This document shows, piece after piece, positions 1 through 9,540 of a stretch of 64,000 bases of DNA. Under the pieces are notes generated by a model that was not told where the DNA came from, made no database searches, and saw only the letters and a list, made by a program, of their open reading frames with translations. The position numbers and the translations under genes are program-made. Source of the stretch: Kluyveromyces lactis (lineage: Eukaryota > Ascomycota > Saccharomycetes > Saccharomycetales > Saccharomycetaceae); assembly GCF_000002515.2 (NCBI RefSeq), contig NC_006038.1, forward strand, positions 868,001 through 932,000. The letters run 5' to 3'. Position 1 is the stretch's first letter; every line of letters begins with the position of its first letter.

Positions 1-2141
1 AAGAAAGTCGTTGATGCCATGCCAAAGATACAGAGATATGGCTGGAAAGGAGACTTGTATGGGTATTCTTTGGAATTCCTATCAATTATATCGGGACGTC
101 TTTTCAAAGCCATGTAGAATCTCAAGAAGGATAAGTTCATCCCGAACCACATTACAACCGAGCCAGTGATACCGATACTGATAAAAAGAAGAAGAGCCTC
201 AGTGCTTCTCAAATCAAAACACAATAGACTTAGAAATCCTAATGAGCCACAGAATAGAATTGACACATAAGGAACCCCACCATTGGTACACCACGTAAAT
301 ACACTTGGTGCCTTGTTCTGTGTTGCCATAGAATACAGAGTCCGACTCGAAGCATATAGCTGCGAACTGGCAGCTGAAATTCCTATGCAAACGAATACCC
401 CATTTATTACATTCGCAAGATCGCATTGTTTTACTGCTTTAAACGCTATCACCCATGGTGATTGATTTGAAGACTCTTGAAAGATATTATCATTCTGCAA
501 TCGAGTGTTGCAGTTCATTCCACCTAATTGGTCAATGATAAGCATAAACTTTTCGAGATTTTGATCAGTTACTTTAGAGTTGTCTGAAATAATCCGTAAA
601 AGTCTTGGGTCCCCGGCATATATCACAGTTCCAACCATGAATATCGAGAGTAAATAAAAAAGCACGACTCGCACGAAGATCCGTTTGGTTACGCTTGGAA
701 CTGCTTTTCTGGGATTCTCGGCTTCCGGTGCTGCAATAAATCCAATTTCGCTACCAATATACGAGAAAATTGAACTGACACTACATGTGATACAACTGAG
801 CAATACACCGCCGAAGCCACCAATACCCTGCTTGGAACCAGAGCCGTAATCATTAAGATCAAATGTTGGTCTGAAAGGTCCGAATGTGACATCTGGCGAA
901 GGAGATCGATCCTTCGTCCAAAACTTGAATCCCAAGTATCCGTTGCGGAAGCCACCACAATTGAGAATGAGTACTAGTACGAGCAAGAACAATACTACAG
1001 CCAATTTAAACACACTCATGATATACTCCAATTCAGCATATATTCTTACGTCCAATAAATTAATGCCTGTAAGTACAATAATAAGTATCGTAACGGTAAG
1101 ACCCAAGTATAGATTATCAGTTGCTACTTTCTCGAATGGAGTGTAATATGATATCATTATAGCACTGGCTATCAATTCTGATGGGAAAGCTACAGCATAC
1201 GATAACCAATGACACCATCCTACAGTGAATCCAAACGAATCGCCAACAAACCGTGAGCAGAGACCAGAGATACCTGTAATCAAGGGTATAAACGCCACCA
1301 TCTCTGCAAACGAGAAAAGAGTCGCCAAAATTACTAGCGCACCATACAAGAAACCGATAAAGGCGCCCATAGGACCTGCTATGGAGAACGCTCTTCCAGA
1401 ATTCAAAAATAGCCCGACTCCGATCGTTGCTCCCAATGATATCATTTGAAGATGTCGTATTTTCAATTTACGTTGTAATGATGTATTATGTCTAGATTTT
1501 CTTCTGTGGTGATTGTCTATAGGAACTTCATCGATATTGTCACTAACGGTAACCTCCTGGATTTTCATAATGTCGTTATCCTCAAATTTGAAATCGATGA
1601 AATCAAGCTCTGGCCCTATATTATCAATAATCGCAGTAGAAGCATGAGAGTTTGTATAATTCATTTCTATTTCATAACGCTTGCTGCTAGATCCTGTGAC
1701 TCGTCTTTTATTGAACAAATGTGATATGGCATTTCGCCAATGATGATTCTTCGTTTTTACCACATCGTATCCTTTTGTCAAAATTGCATCTAATTGATTG
1801 AATTGTGGAAGTATGATTCCCGATTCTGAGTTGCTGTTTACCCAGTCCTGTAGCTTGTTCCTAAGTTTGAATTCCCTGTCGCAATTCTTATTGAATTGTT
1901 TGAAATCGGTATATTCCAATGTCTTAGCGGCGGAAGGATTTGCGGCAAAGTACATTTTACTCATGTAAAAACGATCGCTTTTCAAGAGCGACTCGTAATT
2001 TGTAGGCAAGTTTTGACAAACCTGCAGAAATATATCTTTGTTTATCCCATAAATGGGATCATCATCGGTTTCAATAGCGTTTGACCCCGGTACCCCATAC
2101 TGAATTTGAGGAAACAACCCAGGTGCTGCTTTGTTAATCAT
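1..2141 (-). CDS. SSY1: SPS amino-acid sensor Ssy1 (3' end outside window)
   Basis: Plasma-membrane receptor-like member of the amino-acid permease family that senses external amino acids in the Ssy1-Ptr3-Ssy5 complex. About 713 codons lie in the window and the reading frame runs off the left edge, so the C-terminal part (roughly 140 residues by comparison with the 852-residue S. cerevisiae protein) is missing. The long hydrophilic N-terminal extension of about 210 residues, typical of Ssy1 and absent from ordinary permeases, is followed by the signature LKIRHLQM, then AFSIAGP, NLLDV, FGPFRPTFDL, PRKAVPSVTKR and YAGDPRLL, all matching Ssy1. The first ATG (2139-2141) follows an in-frame TGA a few codons upstream, so the start is secure. 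It is divergent from SLI15. A close permease paralogue is the only real alternative. Confidence 0.92.
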   Translation of the reverse strand, partial: MINKAAPGLFPQIQYGVPGSNAIETDDDPIYGINKDIFLQVCQNLPTNYESLLKSDRFYMSKMYFAANPSAAKTLEYTDFKQFNKNCDREFKLRNKLQDWVNSNSESGIILPQFNQLDAILTKGYDVVKTKNHHWRNAISHLFNKRRVTGSSSKRYEIEMNYTNSHASTAIIDNIGPELDFIDFKFEDNDIMKIQEVTVSDNIDEVPIDNHHRRKSRHNTSLQRKLKIRHLQMISLGATIGVGLFLNSGRAFSIAGPMGAFIGFLYGALVILATLFSFAEMVAFIPLITGISGLCSRFVGDSFGFTVGWCHWLSYAVAFPSELIASAIMISYYTPFEKVATDNLYLGLTVTILIIVLTGINLLDVRIYAELEYIMSVFKLAVVLFLLVLVLILNCGGFRNGYLGFKFWTKDRSPSPDVTFGPFRPTFDLNDYGSGSKQGIGGFGGVLLSCITCSVSSIFSYIGSEIGFIAAPEAENPRKAVPSVTKRIFVRVVLFYLLSIFMVGTVIYAGDPRLLRIISDNSKVTDQNLEKFMLIIDQLGGMNCNTRLQNDNIFQESSNQSPWVIAFKAVKQCDLANVINGVFVCIGISAASSQLYASSRTLYSMATQNKAPSVFTWCTNGGVPYVSILFCGSLGFLSLLCFDLRSTEALLLFISIGITGSVVMWFGMNLSFLRFYMALKRRPDIIDRNSKEYPYKSPFQPYLCIFGMASTTF

Positions 2142-2677
2142 CAAAGAAAAGAGTTCAGGCAGTCATCAAACAAGCAATTGTTGAAATAATCTCTCAGTAT
2201 ATTTTGAATCGGAAACTGTTGTCCTGATAAACAGTTTCAAATCACTTCTGAGTAAACTTTCCTACATAAATATCATGCTTTCATCATATCTTGAAGTATT
2301 CAAATTCTTACCATTGTCAAAATAGGTTTAATCTCTTTCCGTATGATCCACGTGATATTCACGTGGATAGTATCAAACTTTCTTTATCCTAACTGGTTGA
2401 TCCTCATGTTTGATTAGTTACCGAACCAAAATATCGGTGTAGGTCAATCGGTATCAAGCACAGCAACATGTACTCTGACAAAACTTGCGTTGTTTTGGTT
2501 TGTATAATTGAAGTCGTTTTATATAATGAATCAAAACCAAAATAATAACAAAAAAGTTTAGACGCTTTTATCCCCAGTACTTCTATATTTGTGGGTAAAG
2601 ACTCGACCAATTTCTACCCAGCTCAGAAATTCACAGCTTTACATGGATAGCTCCCGTGGTGGCTTTGAATTTAAACG
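2142..2677. promoter_or_regulatory. SSY1/SLI15 divergent promoter with inverted CACGTG pair
   Basis: This 536-bp region serves two divergent genes. At 2346-2368 it holds a perfect inverted repeat: ATCCACGTGA, a TAT spacer, then TCACGTGGAT. Each arm contains the E-box CACGTG with the flanking TCA preferred by Cbf1 in yeasts. Two head-to-head Cbf1/Pho4-type sites are the simplest reading (inference); the same sequence could also fold as a 10-bp hairpin. I see no small gene here. Confidence 0.55.
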
Positions 2678-4702
2678 ATGGATTGGGCTTTAAAGGCTGC
2701 CAAAAAGAAGCTCAAGAACCAAACGGGTGGTTCGCGATCTATTGTGGAATCACTCAATGAGTTCAATGATGTCATGCTGAAAGGGCATAAGGAAATCGAA
2801 GATGTGTTTTATAGGAGTAACGACTGGCTTAATATGGAAATGGCTAAGCTTGGATTCCCCAGAGGTGAGTCTATCACTGCAGCACCCGTAAGCCCTGACA
2901 AGAGCGTTGTCAATGATGATCAACCTGAGCATGAGACAGATGAAGCACACAATGAAGATACGCGTAGCAATGAAACTGAGATACGAAGTGGTGATCATGA
3001 TCAAGAAACTGGAATGAATACTGTTTCAGCTAATGCAACAAATCAGGAACCCGTGTCAGTTGGCTCTCGGAATGAGCTTCGAGGTTCAAGGCAGACACAA
3101 ATCGAGGATCAAGATAACAATCATACAAATGTTCAGCAGCAGTTAATCCTTCAACCCGCTATAACGCCGAAAAGTCTCCTAGGAGATGATACGGGTCGAG
3201 TATTGATTAATTCTTCTTCGATCAAGAGAGCTTCTCGTGAGTCTTCTGTCACCAAGTCATTCCCTTGGCCGGTACAAAGGGATGCAAAGGATTTCACAGC
3301 AACAAATGAAATTAAAGCTCCACCTACTAAGGACAATGAGATTACAAACGAGGGAAATCAAATTCCTTCCGCTGCAGATGACAAAGTTCATTTGAGTTCG
3401 GTGACTAAAACAATTCGCGATCGTTCCCAGAGACGATCCAACATGTTTGCACCCTTACCAAGCAAAGATCCGTTAATAGTTCAACCAACTCCAAGTCAGC
3501 ATAAGAGGAAAATCAATGGGCCGACGACTCTCCCGATCCATCAAGAAAAGAAACTGAAAGTCTCCCCATTGCATATCCCTGCCAATAGCTCAGAATCAAG
3601 GTTGAAATCTCCTCGTTATCAAGGAAACGTTTTCGAACGGCTTTCCAATAATTTAACTGAATCATTTGAAAGAAAAGCTGCTGATCGAAGAGCCGCTTCT
3701 CCTGTCCGAAACAAGAGAAGTACCACATCACCAACGAGATCTCAAAGGTCAGGTGCCTCTATTCACGGATCTCCCACCAGTCGAAAACTCTCGCAAAATA
3801 ATTCGCATACGGAAAGGATTCACCATACTCTGAAGAATATATTCGATTCTAAGATTCCCCAATTAGCTAAACATAACAAGAAAGAACCACAACCTCTGCG
3901 AAGAAGAGTATCTAACCTCATTGATAGATCGAAGCCCACGGAAAGAAAGTCTTTAATACCAAGAATCAAAGAACTTACACCAGTAAAAGGTTTAATCAGG
4001 GAAAATATAACACAATCAAATGAAACCAACAACATTCGTGCTAAGAAGCAGCTTCCAGAGGAAGTATCGCAGCCTCCTGTAATACCACAGTTATCCACTC
4101 ATAAATCAACGTCTATCTCTCCTACATCATCTGATCAAAGAACCAATTCGCACGATAGATTGACCAGATTCCAGCTAATTACTGGCAGTTCAAGCAACAA
4201 ACAAGAGAAAGACACGCTAAAGCAAAAATTGAATAAGCGGTTGAGTGAAGTGATGCGTAACCAGCAAGAGCAACAAATGCGGAAAAAGTATGAACTCCAA
4301 CAGAGGAGGATTTCTCAGGCAGATGAGGATACTAAAAGAAGAACAAAGATTCTTTTAGATCGTAACAACGCAACATTACCGCCACTCTCTAAATCTGCCA
4401 GTACAAATTCCATGTTACATGATATCAATACAGTTGATTATAGGGAATATATCGGCGCACCACCAAAAACGGAAAGAACTTCCAACGATGTTACTTTACC
4501 TGAAATCATTTCTGATGATGAAGGTAATAACCAAGTAGAGCGGACACTGACTTCGTGGGCTGAGCCAGAAAAACTAAAGCAACAATTGTTGTTGCAACAA
4601 AATTGGGATATAGAGCAAATATTAGGCCCCATTCCACCGCTACATATCGATGAGATCTTTCAAACTAGCACTTCAAGACTACAAAAACTTAAGAAAAGGT
4701 AA
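2678..4702 (+). CDS. SLI15: Chromosomal passenger scaffold Sli15 (INCENP)
   Basis: INCENP-type scaffold that binds and activates the Aurora kinase Ipl1 and links it to Bir1-Nbl1 at kinetochores and the spindle. The 674-residue length is close to the 698 of S. cerevisiae. The N-terminal segment begins MDWALKAAKK, as expected of the Bir1/Nbl1-binding region. A long basic, Ser/Thr-rich disordered middle carries many SP/TP sites (for example SPVRNKRSTTSPTR), in line with known Cdk control of Sli15 localisation. A charged helix at about 515-560 resembles the single alpha helix. The C-terminal IN-box at about 626-662 contains SWAEPEKLKQQL and ILGPIPPLHIDEIF. It converges on CNS1 with 57 bp between the stops, the same neighbour and orientation as in S. 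cerevisiae. Confidence 0.95.
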   Translation: MDWALKAAKKKLKNQTGGSRSIVESLNEFNDVMLKGHKEIEDVFYRSNDWLNMEMAKLGFPRGESITAAPVSPDKSVVNDDQPEHETDEAHNEDTRSNETEIRSGDHDQETGMNTVSANATNQEPVSVGSRNELRGSRQTQIEDQDNNHTNVQQQLILQPAITPKSLLGDDTGRVLINSSSIKRASRESSVTKSFPWPVQRDAKDFTATNEIKAPPTKDNEITNEGNQIPSAADDKVHLSSVTKTIRDRSQRRSNMFAPLPSKDPLIVQPTPSQHKRKINGPTTLPIHQEKKLKVSPLHIPANSSESRLKSPRYQGNVFERLSNNLTESFERKAADRRAASPVRNKRSTTSPTRSQRSGASIHGSPTSRKLSQNNSHTERIHHTLKNIFDSKIPQLAKHNKKEPQPLRRRVSNLIDRSKPTERKSLIPRIKELTPVKGLIRENITQSNETNNIRAKKQLPEEVSQPPVIPQLSTHKSTSISPTSSDQRTNSHDRLTRFQLITGSSSNKQEKDTLKQKLNKRLSEVMRNQQEQQMRKKYELQQRRISQADEDTKRRTKILLDRNNATLPPLSKSASTNSMLHDINTVDYREYIGAPPKTERTSNDVTLPEIISDDEGNNQVERTLTSWAEPEKLKQQLLLQQNWDIEQILGPIPPLHIDEIFQTSTSRLQKLKKR

Positions 4703-4759
4703 ATTACCTTAATTCATAGTGACGTGTCTATATAATGCAATATCTAGTGTCTGTAATAT

Positions 4760-5872
4760 CTACAATCGTTTCATTATTGCTGCATTCTTATCCCAGTTAT
4801 CTAGCCATCCTTGTGCCTCCGTTTTTGGTACAAAGTATACTCTTAGAGACTTATCGAAAAGAGGAGCCTTAGGCTTCTCCATCTTCAAAACATCATGGAA
4901 GGTAACTTTTTTACCAATCTTGATCAAGCCTCCAGACAGAGTTTCCATGTATGCATGAAGTTTAGATGCAGTAAAATCTTTGTGCCCTGGTTGTGCAAAC
5001 CATTCTGCCGGTCTGTTAAGTACAACATCAAGAAGGTCATTTGGTGTGGATAGTTCAGAAACAGACGCGATAAAGTCAAACTCGTCCGTAGTCGGATAAA
5101 GAACCATAGCTGGAAATATTAATTGTGATTCGAAATCTGTTGGGTTTTCCAATGTGAGTTTAGTATCTTTCAAAAGACCTGCTGGTTGTTTGGTATCAAC
5201 TAGCGTTATGTTTCTTATTTGTACTGCCAGATCCAAAAACTCTTGGAGTTCCTTTTCCTTCTGTTTTTGAGCTAAAGTACGATTCTCCAGCTCCTTTTTA
5301 CGTTTAAGCTTTTCAGTAGCTTTGGACTGGATGGATTTTAATGCCCCATTTTCAGGATCCACGGCAAGCCCAACTTGAACGGCCTCGAGAGAATCTTCGA
5401 ACCTTCCCAATTCGAGATAAGCCTTACCTATTCTGAAAAATGCCTTAACGTTTTTTGCATTTAGTTTGAGTGCCTCCCTACAGTAATTGATACAACTTCT
5501 ATAGTTTTTAATTTCAAGCTCGCAAGCAGCCAAATTCAAATACAAAGATTCATTGATAGATAGTACATCACATTTAACATCCAAAGCTTTCAAATACATA
5601 GCCCTTGCATCCTTAAACCTCTTACCCTTGTAAAGATCGTTCCCTTGATTCTTGAAATTAGTTGCAATTTCATGGGGCTCACCTTCATAGGCCATGGCTT
5701 TTAAGGCTTCCAACTCTACATTGCTTTCATCTGGGTCAAGTTTGTTCATAAAAAATGGCATCTTATTTAACTCCTCCAATACCTCATCAGTGGTTTTATT
5801 TTGGAACTCAGATAGTTGTGGTGGTAAAAGTGGGTCATTTGGACCTGGAACATACCTCTTTGGTTTTTCCAT
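4760..5872 (-). CDS. CNS1: TPR co-chaperone Cns1
   Basis: Essential cytosolic co-chaperone that binds the C-termini of Hsp90 and Hsp70. The 370 residues compare with 385 in S. cerevisiae. The N-terminus (RYVPGPNDPLLPPQL) and NKMPFFMNKLD are characteristic. Three TPR repeats occupy about residues 80-190 (NQGNDLYKGKRFKDARAMY, NLAACELEIKNYRSCINYC, FFRIGKAYLELGRFEDSLEA), followed by a charged helix and a C-terminal domain ending LDNWDKNAAIMKRL. Adjacency to SLI15 in convergent orientation matches YBR155W-YBR156C, which supports orthology. Confidence 0.95.
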   Translation of the reverse strand: MEKPKRYVPGPNDPLLPPQLSEFQNKTTDEVLEELNKMPFFMNKLDPDESNVELEALKAMAYEGEPHEIATNFKNQGNDLYKGKRFKDARAMYLKALDVKCDVLSINESLYLNLAACELEIKNYRSCINYCREALKLNAKNVKAFFRIGKAYLELGRFEDSLEAVQVGLAVDPENGALKSIQSKATEKLKRKKELENRTLAQKQKEKELQEFLDLAVQIRNITLVDTKQPAGLLKDTKLTLENPTDFESQLIFPAMVLYPTTDEFDFIASVSELSTPNDLLDVVLNRPAEWFAQPGHKDFTASKLHAYMETLSGGLIKIGKKVTFHDVLKMEKPKAPLFDKSLRVYFVPKTEAQGWLDNWDKNAAIMKRL

Positions 5873-6337
5873 TGTGAGCAGGCCTTAGTAGATATCCTCC
5901 TTTTAAACCCTTCAGATAATACAGATAATGTTAAATTTCTGACGATGTGAATCAGGCAGGAATTTGACTATACCAAGTGCGTTATCAGAAGCTGTGGAGA
6001 CAGAGTAACTGGCTTTTTTGAACAGTCACTTTCCGCTCGATGAGATGAGATGAGATTTTTTTCCTAGAACTTGTAAAATTCTGTGTCAAAGCTCTCTTGG
6101 CGAGTCGAGAAAAAGATCAACAAACCACGTGATTTAGTGAATGGTGGTGTCCATTACAACACCCGGTAATATTACCAGATTATATACTGGCAAGTAATCA
6201 AATAAATAAGAGTGAGTACTAAAGTTTAAAAAACTGTATGCGCCCCAAATTGTATTGTTCTATCAGTATCGTGGGGAATGGGGGGAAGGGGAGAATTAAT
6301 ATGATAAGTGTGGATGGTGGCCAGGTGAGATTCCATA
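5873..6337. other. Intergenic: CNS1 promoter and KRE2 3' side
   Basis: 465 bp between two minus-strand genes. A CCACGTGAT site (Cbf1-type) lies near 6124-6132. No open frame or RNA gene is convincing; the 135-codon frame starting in this interval overlaps the KRE2 3' end antisense-free in another frame and looks like a shadow. Confidence 0.5.
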
Positions 6338-7621
6338 TCAATAGCCTCGGCCACTATAATCTTTCCAATTAAAGGGTTTTTCAATGCCTTGGGCCTCGTA
6401 ATATTGAATACCACAAGCGTAATCCCTGAATGTGAAATCGGTTTTTGGGTCACAGTAACATTTACCCTTGGCTCTAATTCCGCTGTCGAACGGACAATTG
6501 TTGTATGGAGGGTGATGATATCCAATATCTTGGAAAAAGTGCAATTTGTTGCGAGGCAAGAAAAGCGATGCAGCAATTGAATGTACGGGAGCATCACCCC
6601 AGCGTTCGTAGAAGAATCCACCTGAGCGATCAAGATAATCGAAATAGTCCGTGTATGCTTTTGATCTGTAGAAATTTAGGTTGGCGACTTCGAAATTCGA
6701 CCAGAAATGACACAAGTTATAACTATCACCACCATCATCGGATATGAACTTCAACAAATTGTCGTTATGGATGTATTCTGAATGTTTTTCTGCGAACCCA
6801 CGAGTAGTGTTCCATAAAGTTGGGATTGTGATGACAAATTCATGGATAGAAATGACGAATCCGAGACCTAAGTCTTTATCCTGCATCTGTTGGAAGATAT
6901 CATAATCGATGGAGCATAGCAATTCGGTACTTGGTTCGACACGCCAGTACCAATCGAACTCGGCTAATAATGGATGTTGGAAAAAGAACCCCGATTGAAA
7001 GCGACACATGTGACGATAACTCTCGGAAGCACCGTAGATTATATCCTGCATGTCAATTCTAGTTTGAGCTGCACGTTCTTTAGAAACATAATCTGGGTAT
7101 GACCAGTGTTCCTTCGGTATAACACCGAATTGAGAGTTTGGAACAATGGCAGAGATACGTTCTTTGAACTCTTCGGTAAATGGTTCATCGTTTAGGAAGA
7201 TCCATGGATAATTAAACTTATTGTTGAAACGATCTTCGACAGATGAAATCGATTTAGCCAAATCCCATAGTTCTTCATTCCGGACCAATGATACGAAACA
7301 TGCCTTGGGTTTATCCTTGGTCCCATGAACCACGGAGTCATACACAGCCCCAGATCCAGCAGCGTCGAAAGGGTAGCGTTTTTCCCACTTTTGATCTAGG
7401 ACTCTATTAAGACTAACTGGTGGAAGCTGGGAATCACTTGATTTCATATATTCCAATCTATTATCCTTTGATTCCATGCTATCATCAACCCTCGATCCGG
7501 TTTTCACTTTCCCAACATTCTCAATTCTCATAGTGTATATCACAAGAAACAAGAACAGCACTAGCAACAAAGTCTTGATAGCTGATGTTCTCTTCTGTAC
7601 ATTATGCAATATGCCACTCAT
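6338..7621 (-). CDS. KRE2: Golgi alpha-1,2-mannosyltransferase, KRE2/MNT1 family
   Basis: Type II Golgi enzyme that transfers alpha-1,2-mannose from GDP-mannose during O- and N-linked glycan extension. The start is the ATG at 7621 (MSGILHNVQK), giving 427 residues against 442 for Kre2; the open frame upstream of it lacks an ATG. One signal anchor spans about residues 12-31 (AIKTLLLVLFLFLVIY). The GT15 catalytic core shows SYRHMCRFQSGFF, WYWRVEP, TIPTLW, YNLCHFWSNFE (with the proposed catalytic Glu) and FFYERWGDAPVHSIAA. The end (CGIQYYEAQGIEKPFNWK) resembles Kre2 most closely, though Ktr1 is also near. S. cerevisiae KRE2 is divergent from CWC21; here CWC21 lies 4.7 kb away in the matching orientation, so I favour the KRE2/KTR6 ancestor. 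Confidence 0.85.
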   Translation of the reverse strand: MSGILHNVQKRTSAIKTLLLVLFLFLVIYTMRIENVGKVKTGSRVDDSMESKDNRLEYMKSSDSQLPPVSLNRVLDQKWEKRYPFDAAGSGAVYDSVVHGTKDKPKACFVSLVRNEELWDLAKSISSVEDRFNNKFNYPWIFLNDEPFTEEFKERISAIVPNSQFGVIPKEHWSYPDYVSKERAAQTRIDMQDIIYGASESYRHMCRFQSGFFFQHPLLAEFDWYWRVEPSTELLCSIDYDIFQQMQDKDLGLGFVISIHEFVITIPTLWNTTRGFAEKHSEYIHNDNLLKFISDDGGDSYNLCHFWSNFEVANLNFYRSKAYTDYFDYLDRSGGFFYERWGDAPVHSIAASLFLPRNKLHFFQDIGYHHPPYNNCPFDSGIRAKGKCYCDPKTDFTFRDYACGIQYYEAQGIEKPFNWKDYSGRGY

Positions 7622-8683
7622 GATACTCTGAAGTATGCACTGAGTTTGATACAACGCTCGATCCAGATAAGTATGCTTTGTAACACTGAAACACAAGGCC
7701 TTTTCTAAGGTCAAGCCTCGTTCTGATCTAGTCTACTTTAACCAACGGAAAAAACTCACCAAAATCACCAAGTGAACTAAGGGGGTGGTAACTATTCAAA
7801 ATACCCATAATCATATATATACGTATACATGATAACAAGAGAGAAACATGGATGTTAAGATCAAGATTAAGAAATTTAGACGTATAGTCTTTGCAATTAG
7901 AATAGAAATGGAAATGACGGGACGAAAATTCCGTGGGTAAAGACAAACAACAAACTGACGGAGAAAAGCTTAAATTGAAAACAAAGAGAATACCACAGAT
8001 GAACTTTTCTCAACGTGCGCAGGTCAAGTAAAGCCATCAAAGCGTCGTTTCATAGGCCTTAATTCCGTCCATTTTACCTCATTCTTGATCATATTCTTGC
8101 TCTGATTTCAGTTTTTTTCATTTCTTTCTTTTCCGCATTGCATGGAAAAAACAAATCAGCATTTGTTTACGAATTACTTAAAATAAACCATAATCCGTAC
8201 AGTTTGGAGCCAGGGTCCAGGCTTATTTCTTCGACATTAGCTCGACCATTCAGGTTCTTCTATGCAAGGCACCGCATGGAAATACAATTAGTATTTATTC
8301 ATGCGTTATCAATTGAGAAAGTTCCTTGAGAAAACAATCAGTGAGTGTTTGGCACAAGTTTGATATTAGCGTTTGATGTTGTGAAATTATTTCTTATTTA
8401 ATTAGTATTAAGATATTATGATTATTACTAGTGTTATTATTGATGTTAATATCATTATGTGTAAGCTTGACGGAGGTGAGCGAGGAGTGTGGTGAGTGGA
8501 AGGGGTCCTGATGCGAATAGCTCCAAGCTTTTTTTTTTTTTTTCACTGTCCATTCTTTGTCCTTTTCAAGGATTGTCTGTCCTTCGAGTAATTCGACCTC
8601 AATGAGATCATGCGTCACGCATCTCTTTGAATCCTATATTTTTATTATGTCTCTTTCTTTTAACCAATTGCAGGATGTTGAAA
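7622..8683. other. Intergenic: KRE2 promoter and aquaporin 3' region
   Basis: About 1.06 kb between two minus-strand genes. It contains an A+T-rich, TTA/TTAT-rich stretch at 8395-8460 and a 14-T run near 8530 just downstream of the aquaporin stop. Small open frames here have no recognisable content. Confidence 0.5.
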
Positions 8684-9540
8684 TTATAGGATATCATCTT
8701 GACCTGGGTTACAGTTCTCATAATTCAAGAACTTCAAGATGTGCCACAAAGCGGCAGACATGATGGCACCAAGACCTGGACCAATCCAGTAAATCCAATG
8801 GTAGTTAGGGAAAGAGGCAGCAGCGATACATGGACCGAAAGATCTGGCTGGGTTCAAACCGGCACCGGTGTAGTAAACACAGATCAAGTGACCAACAAAC
8901 AATGCAATACCAATGGCGAATGGAGCCATTGGGGTAGCCTTATGCTTTTCAACGGCCATGAACAAAACGGTGGTACATAGGATTGCGGTACCGAAGGCTT
9001 CCAAGAAAACACCTCTGGATCTGGAAGCACCACCACCTAGACCGTTAGCGAATAAGATTTCACCTGGGGTCATGGCAGAAGCAGCACCTGCAGCAGCCAT
9101 ACCGGCAACCATTTGACTGATCCACATGACAAGAGCTCTTGGCCATGGGATGACGTTTGTCAAGACCAAAGTCAAAGTAACAGCTGGGTTCAAATTACCA
9201 CCAGAGACTCTGAAGAAGATGAAAACGGCAAACATGACGGAGAAACCGAAACCCAAAGCGATCATGATCAATTGACCTGGATGGGAACCTGGAGAAGATA
9301 CAGAAGTGTCCTCATTAGCGATTTGGGCAATCACAAAAGCGGACCACAAGAAAATGAAGGTACCGCAGAATTCACCAATGGCAGCGACCAGATGATTTCT
9401 GTAAGTTTCATTCTTGAAACCAGCTTGGTTATATTTAGGTTCGTAAGCTGGGACATACTGAGTCTCTTGTTGAGTTTTAGAGCTGTCATCAGCTGCTTGA
9501 ACTTGCTGTTCCAAATCTGTTTGTGGAGAATCGTAGCCAT
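8684..9540 (-). CDS. AQY1: Aquaporin Aqy1 family; no in-frame ATG
   Basis: Plasma-membrane water channel of the MIP family. The frame encodes all six membrane helices and both pore motifs, NPA (GGNLNPAVT) and NPA (GAGLNPARS), plus [23 protein letters not shown] and HWIYWIGP, as in Aqy1. The oddity is the start. The aquaporin frame opens after a TAA at 9560-9562 and reads AAG AAC CAT ATT ATC AAG AAT GGC TAC with no ATG before the first helix; the first Met is deep in the membrane domain. The only nearby ATG (9538-9540) is one base out of frame and gives an unrelated 69-codon peptide. A 1-bp loss just after that ATG would explain this; a non-AUG start, a 5' intron or a sequencing error are alternatives. 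I see no convincing branch point. Aquaporin loss-of-function alleles are common in yeasts. A TATAAAAG box lies about 200 bp upstream. Confidence 0.8.

Noticed and set aside
6226-6633. 135-codon minus-strand frame at the KRE2 3' end
   Set aside because: It overlaps KRE2 coding sequence in another frame and has no independent support.
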